Source of the DNA: Hyphomicrobiales bacterium
GTDB taxonomy: Bacteria; Pseudomonadota; Alphaproteobacteria; Rhizobiales; Rhizobiaceae
DNA: 64,000 bases
Direction of reading: 5' to 3'
Assembly: GCA_900465915.1 (NCBI GenBank)
Contig: UBKJ01000010.1
Coordinates: 1-64,000, forward strand
Shown: positions 9,157 through 18,382 of the stretch, one piece after another
Position numbering within the stretch: the first letter of the stretch is position 1
How the letters are laid out: every line of letters starts with the position of its first letter
Made by a program: the position numbers and the translations under genes
The notes under the pieces: generated by a model
Told to the model about the DNA's origin: nothing
Database searches by the model: none
What the model saw: only the letters and a program-made list of their open reading frames with translations

Positions 9157-11112
9157 TTACTGCCCCGAAGGGGAGATGAAGGGCCGGTCCCACGAGCCGC
9201 CGACGAAGAAATGCAGCGGCGGCTTGGCCGGCGGGGCGTTCTGGGCCGGCTGCTGCCCGTCCTGCTGCCCATCTTGCTGCGCAGGCTGCTGCTGCTGGCC
9301 GGGAAAGGCCAGCTCGCCGCTCAGCGCCAGGCTGCGGTCGACGAAGGGCACGATGCCGGCGAGCGTCAGCGCGCCGCTGGTGGTGTCGAGCCGGGTGTTC
9401 TCCAGCGTCGCCACGCCGTCGGACAGGTTGGCCTTGACGTCCAGCCGGTTGAAGGCCAGCGCCACATTGTCCTTGCGCTCCAGCGCGAAGAAGCGCTGGC
9501 TTTGCGCCTTGGCGAGGAAATCCTGCACCGCGAAGCCCTGCATCTGGCCGTTGTTGAGCTCGATCGCCACATTGCCCTGCGCCGTGGTCAGCAATTGCGA
9601 CCAGCGGCTCAGCGGCGCCTTCATGAACAAAGACACGTTGCCCTTGCCGCTGACGAAGGGCTTGTCGAAGCCGAGCGCGGCGAAGAATTGCGAACTGTCG
9701 ATGTCGGAGGCGTTGAAGCGCAATTCGCCGTTGGCGCTTTTGAGGTCGCGCACGATCTGCACGTTGGCCTGCAGCATGCCGTTGAAGGCCTTGGCGTCGC
9801 CGATGTCGAAGATGGCGCGGCCGCCCTTGATCTGCACCGCCGCCGCCACGCCCGACAGCGCCACCGGCCCGGCGGTGGCGTTCTGCGCCGACAGGCGCAG
9901 GTCGAGGTCGGCGCGGTCGATGAAGCGCGTGTCGATGGCGTCCTCGGCGTCGCGCTCGCCCGGCGCGCGCGCCTGCATGTCGGGCAGCGGCACGAAGGCC
10001 GAGAACAATCTGCGCAGGTCGAGCTTGTCGAAGGCCAGCGTGCCGGTGATCGAGGGCTGGTCCTGGTTGAGGCCGACCTCGATCACGCCCTTGGCCGGGC
10101 TGTCGCCGGCGGTCATCTCGACGTCGGCGAGCTTGAGCCGCTGCGGCGTGGCGGTGATGGCGGCGTCGAGCGAGAAGGCCCCGACCTCGCCGCTCGCCGC
10201 CACCGAGGGCAGGCTCAGCCAGCGCAGGCCGGCGCTGAGCGAGGGCGACTTGGCCGACAGGCTGCCCTGGAAGAAGCGGTCGCGCGACACGTTGGCCTTG
10301 CCCTGGAAGGTCAGCGTCAGCGGCTTGGCGGTGAGGCCGGCCGACACGTCCGAATTGCCGCCCGCCATCAGCGCCAGCGCCTGGTTGGCGGTGACGCTGA
10401 ACTGCGAGGCCTCGCCGCGCCAGACGCCGCTGCCTTTCAGCGTGGCGGGGCCGGAGGTCTGCGGCCATTCGAGCGTGGCGTTGAGCTTGGTGATCTGGTC
10501 GCCCGGCTTGTCCTTGTCCTCGCTGGTCTTGTCCTCGCCGGCCTTGTCCTCCTCGCCGGGCTGGTGGAAGGCGACGGAGCCGTCGCGGATCACCACCCGG
10601 CCGAAGGGCTGCGAGGCGAGCTGCGCCGCCTGCCTGTCGCCGCCGCCTTCCTTGAGCAGCGCGCGCTGGGCGCGGATGGCGGCGCCCAGCCGGCCGTTGG
10701 AGCCGGCGATGGCGTCGAGCAGCGCGCCGAAATTCGACGCCGGCCCGTCGAGGCTGATATGCGGCCGCACGATCTGCGTCTCGGAAAAGGCGATGTGGCC
10801 CATCAGCGCGTCGAGCGGCGACAATTCCACGTCGATGCGCTCGGCGCTCATCAGCGGCTTCTGGCCCTGCTCGGTCATCTTGCTCAGCGTCACGCCGCCG
10901 AGCGAGGCGCTCATCACCGGAAACACCTTCAGCCGCGGCGCCTGCCGCAGCTCGACGCTGTAGCCGGTCCAGGCGCTGATCTCCTGCGCGATGCGGATGC
11001 GGATCGCGTCGGTGGACACGATGAAGGGAATGACGGCCAGGAAGGTCGCGACCGCCGCGGCGCAGAGAATGACGAGCGCCATGACGAGACGCAAGAATTT
11101 TGGCCAGCGCAT
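9157..11112 (-). CDS. AsmA family protein
   Basis: Envelope protein of about 651 aa. An N-terminal membrane anchor (residues about 7-31, FLRLVMALVILCAAAVATFL) is followed by a long periplasmic region with AsmA-type beta segments (RIAQEISAWTGYSVELRQAP near the start; GTLAFDKLDLRRLFSAF and KGGRAIFDIGDAKAFNGML in the middle). The tail is Gln/Pro-rich. AsmA-like proteins form bridges or tubes for lipid movement between membranes; the specific role here is unknown. ATG 11112 is preferred over GTG 11124 because GGTGGGA lies just before it. Confidence 0.85.
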   Translation of the reverse strand: MRWPKFLRLVMALVILCAAAVATFLAVIPFIVSTDAIRIRIAQEISAWTGYSVELRQAPRLKVFPVMSASLGGVTLSKMTEQGQKPLMSAERIDVELSPLDALMGHIAFSETQIVRPHISLDGPASNFGALLDAIAGSNGRLGAAIRAQRALLKEGGGDRQAAQLASQPFGRVVIRDGSVAFHQPGEEDKAGEDKTSEDKDKPGDQITKLNATLEWPQTSGPATLKGSGVWRGEASQFSVTANQALALMAGGNSDVSAGLTAKPLTLTFQGKANVSRDRFFQGSLSAKSPSLSAGLRWLSLPSVAASGEVGAFSLDAAITATPQRLKLADVEMTAGDSPAKGVIEVGLNQDQPSITGTLAFDKLDLRRLFSAFVPLPDMQARAPGERDAEDAIDTRFIDRADLDLRLSAQNATAGPVALSGVAAAVQIKGGRAIFDIGDAKAFNGMLQANVQIVRDLKSANGELRFNASDIDSSQFFAALGFDKPFVSGKGNVSLFMKAPLSRWSQLLTTAQGNVAIELNNGQMQGFAVQDFLAKAQSQRFFALERKDNVALAFNRLDVKANLSDGVATLENTRLDTTSGALTLAGIVPFVDRSLALSGELAFPGQQQQPAQQDGQQDGQQPAQNAPPAKPPLHFFVGGSWDRPFISPSGQ

Positions 11113-11221
11113 CGACCATCCCACCAGAACAGAGCCGGGGCGGCCCCGGTCGAGGCCGCTCCATCACATTGGAAACGTTCCAGCGGGTTTAACCCAAGCC
11201 GCGCCGCCTTGCCAAGGGCCT

Positions 11222-14200
11222 CTATTGCGCCAGCACGCGGGCGGGCGGGAAGACGATCTCCACCATCGTGCCGCGTCCGGGCGTGGAATCGATGGCGAAC
11301 TGCGCCCGGTTGGCCTCGACCATGGCCTTGGTCAGCGGCAGGCCGAGCCCGGTGCCCTCGTCGCGCCAGTCGCCGGCCTCCTCGGGCTGGCGGCGCTGGG
11401 CGTGCACCTGCCGGAACGGCTTCAGCGCCTGCTCGAGCTCCGCCTTGCTCATGCCGAGCCCGGTGTCGCGCACCCGCATGGCCACGTCGCCGTTCGGCTC
11501 GTAGGCGGTGGAGACGATCACCTGTCCGCCGGGCGGGGTGAAGCGCACCGCGTTGGAGAGGAGGTTGAGCGCCACCTGCCGGATCGAGCGCGCGTCGGCC
11601 ACGATGTCGGGCAGGCCGGACTGGAAGCTCGAGCGGATGATGACGCGCTCGCGATTGGCCTGCGGCTGCATCAGCGCGATGGCCTCGCCGATGGCGTCGT
11701 TGAGCGACACCGCCTCGAAATTCAGCTCCAGCGCGCCGGCCTCGATCTTGGAGATGTCGAGCAGGTCGTTGACCAGCGCCAGCACGTGGTTGCCCGAGCG
11801 GTTGATGTCGCGCAGATAATCCTTGTAGCGGTCGTTGCCGATGGGGCCGAACTTCTCGTCCGCCATCAGCTCGGAAAAGCCGATGATGGCGTTGAGCGGC
11901 GTGCGGATCTCGTGGCTGATGCGGGCCAGGAACTCGGTCTTCTGGCTGGAGGCGCGCTCGGCCTCGCGGCGGGCGTGGGTCAGCTCCTCCTCGGTGCGCT
12001 TCCACTGGGTGATGTCGCGCAGCACGGCGCAGAAGCCGCGCTCCTGCGGCAATTTGCCGATGGTCATGAACAGCGGGATGAAGCCGCCCTTGGCTTCGCG
12101 CCCGATCACCTCGCGCCCGTCGTTGAGCACGCTCAGCACGCCGTCGCCCGACAGGCCGGCCAGATAATCCATCGCCGCGCGCTGGCTCTCGATGGCGAAG
12201 AGCATCGAGAAGAATTTCCCTTCCGTCTCGCTGCGCTCATAGCCGAACAGCGCCGAGGCGGAATGGTTCATCGAGCGGATGCGGCCCTGCGGGTCGATCA
12301 GCACCACGCCGTCGGTGGCGGTGTCGAGGATGGTCTTCAGCTCGTCGATATGGGCTTCCAGCGCCTGCCTGTCGCCGGGCTCCGCGGCAAGGGAAGCAGG
12401 GGGGGGAGCGGGTTCGGCCGGCTCGGCCGCGACGGGCATCAGGCTCAGCATCAGCGCGCGGCCGCCGCGCCAGGCGATGGCGTTGAGATGGGCGTCGACC
12501 GCCTCCTCGCCGCCGTCGGCGTGGCGCAGCACCATGCCCCGGCGCGGCCCGGCGTCGTCGGCCTCGCTGTTGAACAGCGCGCTCACGCCGCCCGCCTTGC
12601 GGATGGCGTCGAGATCGGCGTAGCCGGAAAGGTCCAGCAGCGCCTGGTTGACGTAATGCAGGCCGGCGGCGGAATGGATGATCACCGGCACCGGCAGGTT
12701 GGCCAAGAGCGCCGTCTCGTCGGCGCGCTCCTCCTGCGGCTCCTGCGCGGCGGGGGGCGGAGTTGACGTCGGGGCGGGGGAAGGCGCGGGCGTCTCGACG
12801 GGCGGGACGGCGGCGATCTCGGCCGCCGGCTCCTGCGGGGCGGCTTCCGGCTCCTCGCGCTGTTCTTCGCGGGCCGGCGTCAGGCCCTGCTTGCGCAGGC
12901 GCTCGGCGATCTCGCGGAAGGCGTTGCGCTCGTTCTTGGTCAGGCCGCCCTCGGGGCGCTGCACGCGCTCGCGCGCCTTGAAATGCGCCTGCTCGGCGGC
13001 GATCTCGTTCTGCGTGCGCTCGTTCAGAAGGCTGATGACCTTGTCCGACAGGCGGCGGCCGGGCGAGGGCGCGATGTCGAGCGGGGCCTTGGGCATGACC
13101 GGCTGGGGGCTGTCGTCATTGGCGACCTCCTCCGACAGGGCCAGCACGTCGTCGTCGCCTTCGGCGGGCGCGGCGGCGTCGTGAAGCGGCGCGCGGCGGG
13201 GCGGAACGCCGCCCGCCAGCGCCAGGCCGATGGCCTCGGGATCGTCCTCGGCGTCGGCCGGGCGCACCAGGCCGAAGCCGCGGAAGCCGACGAATTCGCG
13301 GTCGCGCGAATAGACGGGCAGGGCGGCCAGCTCCACCGGAACGCGCAGGCTCGTGCCTTCCACCGGCCACATCAGTCGCTTGCCCGACCAGGTGTCGCGG
13401 CTGTGCAGCAGCGCCGCCACGACGCCGTCGGCGTCGAAGCCGAACACCTTGGCGACGTCGGAGAAGCGCCGGCCGACGATGTCGGCGGCGTTGGGGCCGA
13501 CGGCCACGCCGAGCTCGGGCGACAGGTCCGAGAAGACGCCGTCGGCGCCGATCTTCCAGATGAAGCGCGCCGGCGGCGCGTCGCGGTCGAAGGCGAAGCC
13601 GGCCGGCTTCGGCTCTTCGGCCGGCGCGGGCTCGGCTTCCGGGGCCGGCTCGGCTTGCGAAACCGGCGCGACAGGCTCTTCGGCCTTCTCCACGGGCGCG
13701 GGCTGCTCGGCGACGGGCGCGTCGCAGACGATGCAGAGCAGATGCGTGGCCGGGGCGTCGGAAAGGCGGGCGATGGCGCCGGGGACCGACTGGCGGCCGG
13801 CGCGGATGCGGCGCTTGACCACGCGGTCGGCGGCGTCGGCGGCCTCCACGACGAGGTCCTCCAGCGTGGCGGGCGCGATGTCGAGGGCGGCGAAGCGGGG
13901 GCTCGCGGCGGCCACATGCCCCTCGGCGCCGATCAGCGCCACATGGGTGGTCTCGTCGTCGAGGCCGGAAATGACGGCGCGCGCGTCGGCGTCGGCGCTT
14001 TCTCGCGCCAGAAGCAGCGCGGGCGCGCCGTCGGGCAGGGTCAGGCCGGAAATGCGCAATTGCACGAGACCTTCGCCCAGCCGCGTCGAGACGGCGCGGG
14101 GCTCCGCGCCGGCCTGTTCGGCGGCGGCGGCGATCTGGCGGCGGGCGATGGCGGGCAGGTCGGGCTCGGTTCCGATCAGATCCTCGACGCGGCTCGCGCC

Positions 14201-14341
14201 GAAAAGCGCCGCGCCGCGACCGTTGGTCCACAGCACGGCCGACAGGTCGCGCGCCAGCACGATCTGCGCGTCGCCCCTGACGAAGCCCTCGCGGATTGCG
14301 TCCAGCGCGGCAATGTCGATGAAGGGGTATGAGCCTGACAT
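11222..14341 (-). CDS. pdhS: PAS-domain sensor histidine kinase, PdhS-like
   Basis: 1039-aa cytoplasmic hybrid-type sensor without obvious membrane helices. A long N-terminal region contains PAS-like segments and Ala/Pro/Glu-rich linkers, then PAS domains around residues 570-780 ([20 protein letters not shown] in the last). The kinase core is complete: the H-box [19 protein letters not shown] with phosphorylated His810, an N-box with [14 protein letters not shown], and [10 protein letters not shown]. Length, architecture and kinase sequence resemble Brucella PdhS, a kinase of the DivK/CtrA cell-cycle pathway. The assignment is from family resemblance; other PdhS/DivJ/PleC homologues are the alternative. 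A perfect CtrA box lies 40 bp upstream. Confidence 0.8.
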   Translation of the reverse strand: MSGSYPFIDIAALDAIREGFVRGDAQIVLARDLSAVLWTNGRGAALFGASRVEDLIGTEPDLPAIARRQIAAAAEQAGAEPRAVSTRLGEGLVQLRISGLTLPDGAPALLLARESADADARAVISGLDDETTHVALIGAEGHVAAASPRFAALDIAPATLEDLVVEAADAADRVVKRRIRAGRQSVPGAIARLSDAPATHLLCIVCDAPVAEQPAPVEKAEEPVAPVSQAEPAPEAEPAPAEEPKPAGFAFDRDAPPARFIWKIGADGVFSDLSPELGVAVGPNAADIVGRRFSDVAKVFGFDADGVVAALLHSRDTWSGKRLMWPVEGTSLRVPVELAALPVYSRDREFVGFRGFGLVRPADAEDDPEAIGLALAGGVPPRRAPLHDAAAPAEGDDDVLALSEEVANDDSPQPVMPKAPLDIAPSPGRRLSDKVISLLNERTQNEIAAEQAHFKARERVQRPEGGLTKNERNAFREIAERLRKQGLTPAREEQREEPEAAPQEPAAEIAAVPPVETPAPSPAPTSTPPPAAQEPQEERADETALLANLPVPVIIHSAAGLHYVNQALLDLSGYADLDAIRKAGGVSALFNSEADDAGPRRGMVLRHADGGEEAVDAHLNAIAWRGGRALMLSLMPVAAEPAEPAPPPASLAAEPGDRQALEAHIDELKTILDTATDGVVLIDPQGRIRSMNHSASALFGYERSETEGKFFSMLFAIESQRAAMDYLAGLSGDGVLSVLNDGREVIGREAKGGFIPLFMTIGKLPQERGFCAVLRDITQWKRTEEELTHARREAERASSQKTEFLARISHEIRTPLNAIIGFSELMADEKFGPIGNDRYKDYLRDINRSGNHVLALVNDLLDISKIEAGALELNFEAVSLNDAIGEAIALMQPQANRERVIIRSSFQSGLPDIVADARSIRQVALNLLSNAVRFTPPGGQVIVSTAYEPNGDVAMRVRDTGLGMSKAELEQALKPFRQVHAQRRQPEEAGDWRDEGTGLGLPLTKAMVEANRAQFAIDSTPGRGTMVEIVFPPARVLAQ

Positions 14342-14380
14342 ACCTGTCCTTACCTGATCTTCTAACGCCCGCAGCGCCTC

Positions 14381-14395
14381 TTAACGCTCCGTTAA
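14381..14395. promoter_or_regulatory. CtrA box upstream of the PdhS-like kinase
   Basis: TTAA (14381-14384), seven bases, TTAA (14392-14395): an exact match to the CtrA consensus TTAA-N7-TTAA, 40 bp from the start codon at 14341. The motif is symmetric and reads equally on both strands. Confidence 0.6.
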
Positions 14396-14658
14396 TAAGA
14401 CGGTTGCGGTCGCGGGTCCATATTGAGCAACGGTATGGACCTTGTTTTCTGTTGCATTAGTTAATGTCCGCCGGGCAATTTTACAGGTCCGGGGATTTAT
14501 TCCGCTTATGCACAGCCGCGATTTCGTAAAGCCCCGTTTGGCGGGCCCTTCGGATTTCTTTGACCAAAGCCGCTATAATCGCTTGCAATCCGAAACGATT
14601 CTCCGTATGTGACCCCCTGTCGGCGACGACGCCCCAGGGCGGTCCCGGCGATAGGTAC
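14396..14658. other. Non-coding stretch between the kinase and tRNA-His
   Basis: No gene is seen. It should hold the promoters of both neighbours. TATAAT at 14574-14579, about 80 nt before the mature tRNA, is a possible -10 for tRNA-His, but no good -35 sits at the right distance. Confidence 0.4.
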
Positions 14659-14735
14659 GCGGTCGTAGCTCAGTTGGTTAGAGCGCAGGATTGTGGCTCC
14701 TGAGGTCGTAGGTTCAACTCCTACCGACCGTACCA
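14659..14735 (+). tRNA. tRNA-His (anticodon GTG)
   Basis: 77-nt cloverleaf with encoded CCA. The acceptor is GCGGTCG/CGACCGT, the D arm AGCTCAGTTGGTTAGAGC, the anticodon loop ATTGTGGC and the T arm GTAGG-TTCAACT-CCTAC. The first acceptor pair is G1-U72 and the discriminator is A73, with no C73 to pair with an added G-1. This matches the divergent tRNA-His type known from many alphaproteobacteria. Confidence 0.95.
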
Positions 14736-14984
14736 TCCTTCCCCAAGCCGTTTCATGAAACAGCGCGCCCGCCGCCTCGCCGCAGGCCGTCTTCGCGCGC
14801 GCAGAATCCGGCCCGGCCGCGCGGAAATTCCCGATGAAATTCAGTCCTGTCGCCGCCGCGGGCGGTAGAACGCCGCGTGGCGTAATCCACAGGCGGCGCG
14901 GGACGGTTGTCATAAGTCTGTCGGCGGCTTATCATATGCCTCATAATGTATAGGCGTTACGATTATCGATTGCAGGAGACGCGA

Positions 14985-15431
14985 TTGCTGAAGACGTTGT
15001 TGATCGCCGCCTCGCTTCTGTTTCCGGCCATGGCCTCGGCGGAGGAGCGAAATTTCACCATTTCTGGCGGGCAGGCCAGCGTTCCTGTCGGGCTGACGGT
15101 GCAGGTGAAGTCCGTCGTCGTGGGCGAGGACGCCGTCAAGGTGCGGCTGCTGGCCAGCTTCGACAGCCAGGCCACCAATTCCGTCAACATGAACGACGAC
15201 GAGAACGCCTATCTCGCCTGGGGCGAGGGCGGCGACGAGCGCCTGCATTTGCGCCAGATCGCCGACAACAAATGGATGCGGATCGGCAACGGCCAGACGA
15301 TGGAGGGCGACCTCGTTTTCCCCGGCGTCATCCCCGCCGGCGTGAAGAAGGTGACGCTGGTCTTCAATCCGGGGCGGGAAGGCGACGACACCAATGCGCC
15401 GGGCGTGACCATTCCGCTGGCGCTGGAATGA
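14985..15431 (+). CDS. Secreted hypothetical protein, first gene of a four-gene envelope operon
   Basis: Periplasmic protein of about 148 aa. A clear signal peptide (LLKTLLIAASLLFPAMASA) is followed by a small beta-rich domain with GGQASVPVGLTVQVKSVVV and VIPAGVKKVTLVFNPG. The TTG at 14985 is preferred: GGAG sits 7 nt upstream and the signal peptide then begins at residue 1, whereas the ATG at 14946 would add 13 residues before it. Its stop overlaps the start of the OmpA-domain gene (ATGA). No family recognised; the fold may be a carbohydrate- or protein-binding beta sandwich. Confidence 0.75.
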   Translation: MLKTLLIAASLLFPAMASAEERNFTISGGQASVPVGLTVQVKSVVVGEDAVKVRLLASFDSQATNSVNMNDDENAYLAWGEGGDERLHLRQIADNKWMRIGNGQTMEGDLVFPGVIPAGVKKVTLVFNPGREGDDTNAPGVTIPLALE

Positions 15432-16063
15432 CGGGGCGTCGCGCCGCCGCGGCGCTGCTGCTGTTTCTCCCCTCCGCGGCCTCGGCCTATACGGTGACCG
15501 CCGGCGGCGCAGTCGGCGACCGGCCCTCGACCTTCACGGAATTTTCGCTGCCCGCCTCGCAGTTCCGCGAGACGCCGAAGGAGAGCGGCGCGTCCTTCTC
15601 CGCGCAAGGCTCCAGCTTCGGGCTGAAGAACATGGACGCGGCGACCCGCATCAAGACCGAGACGACGCTGACCGAGCTCGGCGCGCGGCGGCGGGGCGAG
15701 AGCATCGTCGTCGACCTGCCGAGCGACGTGCTGTTCGATTTCGACAAGTCCGACATCCGCGCCGACGCGCGCCCGGTGCTGGCGCGCCTGTCGGAGGCGC
15801 TGAAGGCGATGACGGACGCGCCGGTCGTCATCATCGGCCATACGGATTCCAAGGGCGGCGACGCCTATAACCAGCGCCTGTCGGAGCGCCGCTCCGCCTC
15901 GGTGAAGCGCTGGCTGGCGGAGAGCGGCGTCAAGGCGCGCATGAAGACGCTCGGCAAGGGCGAAAGCGCGCCGGTGGCGCCGAACGCGAACGCCGACGGC
16001 TCGGACAATCCGGCGGGGCGGCAGAAGAACCGCCGCGTCGAATTCATCATCGGAGGAGGCTGA
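15428..16063 (+). CDS. OmpA-domain envelope protein
   Basis: 211 aa: signal peptide (about 20 residues, ending SAASA), a short linker region, and a C-terminal OmpA/MotB peptidoglycan-binding domain from about residue 95 (VLFDFDKSDIRADARPVL, IIGHTDSKGGDAYNQRLSERR, and NRRVEFII at the end). No lipobox cysteine is visible, so it is probably periplasmic and held to peptidoglycan. It overlaps the previous stop by 4 nt and is 1 nt from the next start, which indicates translational coupling. Confidence 0.88.
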   Translation: MTGRRAAAALLLFLPSAASAYTVTAGGAVGDRPSTFTEFSLPASQFRETPKESGASFSAQGSSFGLKNMDAATRIKTETTLTELGARRRGESIVVDLPSDVLFDFDKSDIRADARPVLARLSEALKAMTDAPVVIIGHTDSKGGDAYNQRLSERRSASVKRWLAESGVKARMKTLGKGESAPVAPNANADGSDNPAGRQKNRRVEFIIGGG

Positions 16064-16064
16064 G

Positions 16065-16292
16065 ATGGCGCTGGTCGCATGCCCCGAATGCGCGGCGCGG
16101 GTGTCGGACAAGGCCTTCGCCTGCCCGTCCTGCGGCTTGCCCTTCGCGAACAAGGACGGAAATTCGTGGCCCGCCGTCGTCGGCGGCGTGGCCGGGACCT
16201 ATATCTCGGCCAAGGCCGTGACGACCATTGTGGTCGGCGTTGTCATGTTCGCCGCCTTCGCCGCGATCATGATCGCGCTGATCCTGCGCTGA
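16065..16292 (+). CDS. Zinc-ribbon membrane protein, 75 aa
   Basis: Two CxxC pairs near the N-terminus (VACPECAARVSDKAFACPSCG) make a zinc ribbon, followed by a hydrophobic C-terminal helix (about residues 50-74). It is thus a small cytoplasmic zinc-binding head on a membrane anchor. One nt after the OmpA-domain gene and 13 bp before the next, so part of the same operon. Confidence 0.8.
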   Translation: MALVACPECAARVSDKAFACPSCGLPFANKDGNSWPAVVGGVAGTYISAKAVTTIVVGVVMFAAFAAIMIALILR

Positions 16293-16305
16293 AGAGGAGC
16301 CCGAA

Positions 16306-16686
16306 ATGAAGCGATCGACAATCCCGCTGGCGCTGGCCGCCCTTCTCGGCGCCGCGCCGGCGGCCTGGGCGAACGACCCGTTCATGATCACCTACCACGT
16401 CGAGCGCACGCCCGCCGCCGCGCTGAGCCTCGACCAGTGCACCGACATGATCGAAAGCCAGGCGCGGACGGCCGGCTACAGCGTCGTGGTCAACCGCTAC
16501 ACCGGCCAGCTCGGCATCGTCAGCGGCGGCCCGTCCAGCGGCGGCGCCTTCATCTCCCACTGCATCGCCGTCGACGACAAGACCGTCAGCGTCATCCAGG
16601 GCCTGGACTACGCGCCGGCCAAGGGCCCGGTCGGAGATTTCGCCGACCGCGTGCACGAGGCGCTGATGGCGGCGGCGAAGAAATAG
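16306..16686 (+). CDS. Secreted hypothetical protein, 126 aa
   Basis: Signal peptide (residues 1-22, ending AAWA before NDPFMITYHVE), then about 100 residues with two cysteines (DQCTDMIE and SHCIAVDD) that could form a disulfide. Family not recognised. Last gene of the envelope operon, followed by a stem-loop at 16761. The four genes together look like an envelope-maintenance unit, but no specific function can be assigned. Confidence 0.7.
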   Translation: MKRSTIPLALAALLGAAPAAWANDPFMITYHVERTPAAALSLDQCTDMIESQARTAGYSVVVNRYTGQLGIVSGGPSSGGAFISHCIAVDDKTVSVIQGLDYAPAKGPVGDFADRVHEALMAAAKK

Positions 16687-16760
16687 GGCGGGCGGCCGGT
16701 CGATAGGCGGAAAGCCCAGCGTCCGCATCGTGTTGATGGCTTATGCATTTTGAATACAGA

Positions 16761-16790
16761 CGGCCCGCAAGGCGAACGCCTTGCGGGCCG
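16761..16790 (+). terminator. Strong hairpin after the envelope operon
   Basis: CGGCCCGCAAGGC and GCCTTGCGGGCCG form a 13-bp perfect stem with a GAAC loop. The following bases (TTGCTGTTC) are only weakly U-rich. The stem is nearly the same as the terminator at 33225. Confidence 0.65.
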
Positions 16791-17158
16791 TTGCTGTTCA
16801 TTCTGAATCCGCGCTGATCCGCCTGGACCACGGATCGTCCAAATGGCCAGAGCCGGATAGAATCCGCCTCGCGAGACGCCTTCGATGAAGTTTCATCCGG
16901 TCCCTTTCGGTGCTCTTCTCCCGACAACGTCGATAGCCCACGGACATAGCACGGTCGGCGTTTTCGCCCGATGCGGCTCGGCGTTGTGTGATCGCTGCGA
17001 ATACGGAGCGCCGGCCACGAAGATGCGCGCGAAGCTTTCAACATGAATTGAACGTCTGCGACGCGCCGGCCCGTCTGGCTGCAGCAGGGCCGCCAAACCC
17101 GTGTTTCACCCCGTCCAACCAGTCCCTTTCGACCCTGCGCAAAGCCTCCGCGCCACGC
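16791..17158. other. Non-coding stretch before the frc operon
   Basis: About 370 bases with no gene, RNA or repeat that I recognise. Open frames crossing it have no supported start, ribosome-binding site or family resemblance. It may contain the distal promoter region of the frc operon. Confidence 0.4.
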
Positions 17159-17176
17159 TTGACTAATTCTGATATC

Positions 17177-17194
17177 ATGTTGTACGTATAACAT
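17177..17194. promoter_or_regulatory. GntR-type operator upstream of frcB
   Basis: ATGTTGTACGTATAACAT is an 18-bp near-perfect palindrome (one mismatched pair), extendable to TCATGTT/AACATGA. It matches the operator at 23300-23317 in 16 of 18 positions. TTGACT at 17159-17164 just upstream is a possible -35, but the -10 is unclear. Confidence 0.7.
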
Positions 17195-17291
17195 GACACT
17201 ATCCGCAGAACCGCGCCGGAGCCAAGCCGGCGCGTTCGAGGCGAGCGCCGCCGCGGAGGTTAAGTCAAGTCACGCAATCGGGAGGATAGAC

Positions 17292-18317
17292 GTGGTCAAC
17301 ATCAACAAGCTTCTGCTCGGGGCGGCCGCCCTGACGCTTTCTTTCTCGGTCTCCGCGCATGCGGCGGACAAGATCCTGATCGGCCTGGTCACCAAGACCG
17401 ACGGCAATCCCTTCTACGCCAAGATGAAGGAAGGCGCGCAGGCCAAGGCCAAGGAGCTGGGCGTCGAATTGCAGAGCTACGCCGGCAAGATCGACGGCGA
17501 CAGCGATTCCCAGATCGCGGCCATCGAATCCCTGATCTCCGCCGGCGCCAAGGGGCTGATGATCACGCCGAGCGACCCCAAGGGCATCGTGCCGACGCTG
17601 GAGAAGGCGCGCAAGGCGGGCATGTTCATCGTCGCGCTCGACACCGAGACGGACCCGATCAACGCCGCCGACGCCACCTTCGAGACCGACAACAAGCTGG
17701 CGGGCGAGCTGATCGGCAAATGGGCCGCCGCCACGCTGGGCGACAAGGCCAAGGACGCCAAGATCGCCTTCCTCGACGCCGTCGAGAACCAGCCCACCGT
17801 CGACTGGCAGCGCGACATCGGCTTCCAGCAGGGTTTTGGCATCAAGGTGAAGAACCCGACCCATTACGGCGACGAGGACGATCCGCGCGTCGTCGGCCAC
17901 CAGTGGGGCCAGGGCGCCGAGGACGGCGGCCGCACCGGCATGGAGCAGCTTCTGCAGCGCGAGCCGGGCATCAACGTCGTCTACACCATCAACGAGCCGA
18001 CGGCGGCCGGCGCCTATGAGGCGCTGAAGGCGGTCAAGCGCGAGAAGGACACGCTGCTCGTGTCGGTCGACGGCGGCTGCCCCGGCGTCAAGAACGTCGC
18101 CGCCGGCGTCATCGGCGCGACCTCGCAGCAATATCCGCTCAAGATGGCGGAGATGGGCGTCGAGGCGATCGTCAACTACGTCAAGACCGGCGCGAAGCCG
18201 AAGAACAGCGAAGGCCTCAACTTCTTCAACACCGGCGTCAAGCTGGTGACGGACAAGCCGGTTCCGGGCATCGACTCCATCACCTCCAAGGAAGCCCTCA
18301 AGCTCTGCTGGGGCTGA
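17292..18317 (+). CDS. frcB: Sugar ABC transporter binding protein, FrcB-like
   Basis: Periplasmic sugar-binding protein of about 341 aa. After a signal peptide (ending SAHA before ADKILIG) comes a periplasmic-binding-protein type I fold with [54 protein letters not shown] and ending LKLCWG. These features fit FrcB, the fructose/mannose/ribose receptor of rhizobia. The start is GTG 17292, with GGGAGGA 5 nt before it; the frame opens at 17193 inside the operator. First gene of frcBCA-tkt. Confidence 0.85.
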   Translation: MVNINKLLLGAAALTLSFSVSAHAADKILIGLVTKTDGNPFYAKMKEGAQAKAKELGVELQSYAGKIDGDSDSQIAAIESLISAGAKGLMITPSDPKGIVPTLEKARKAGMFIVALDTETDPINAADATFETDNKLAGELIGKWAAATLGDKAKDAKIAFLDAVENQPTVDWQRDIGFQQGFGIKVKNPTHYGDEDDPRVVGHQWGQGAEDGGRTGMEQLLQREPGINVVYTINEPTAAGAYEALKAVKREKDTLLVSVDGGCPGVKNVAAGVIGATSQQYPLKMAEMGVEAIVNYVKTGAKPKNSEGLNFFNTGVKLVTDKPVPGIDSITSKEALKLCWG

Positions 18318-18325
18318 CCCTTCGG

Positions 18326-18351
18326 GGCGGCGCGGCTTCGGCCGCGCCGCC
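18326..18351 (+). promoter_or_regulatory. UUCG stem-loop between frcB and frcC
   Basis: GGCGGCGCGGC-TTCG-GCCGCGCCGCC: an 11-bp stem capped by the very stable UUCG tetraloop, with no U-run. It probably protects the binding-protein message and lowers expression of the membrane genes. Confidence 0.6.
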
Positions 18352-18382
18352 TTCCGCTCCATGATCCAACAAGGACCGCTCC

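Noticed and set aside
7876..11541. Very long plus-strand open frame (1221 codons) across potH, potI and the AsmA-like gene
   Set aside because: Its translation is low-complexity Arg/Ala/Gly text, it crosses three supported genes on both strands, and no start site is credible.
14557..14579. TTGACC plus TATAAT as a promoter for tRNA-His
   Set aside because: The two hexamers are only 8 nt apart, far short of the 16-18 needed, so only the -10 is kept as a weak possibility.
16592..17194. Minus-strand 200-codon frame in the gap before frcB
   Set aside because: It overlaps a strong terminator hairpin and the GntR operator, and its sequence has no recognisable domain.
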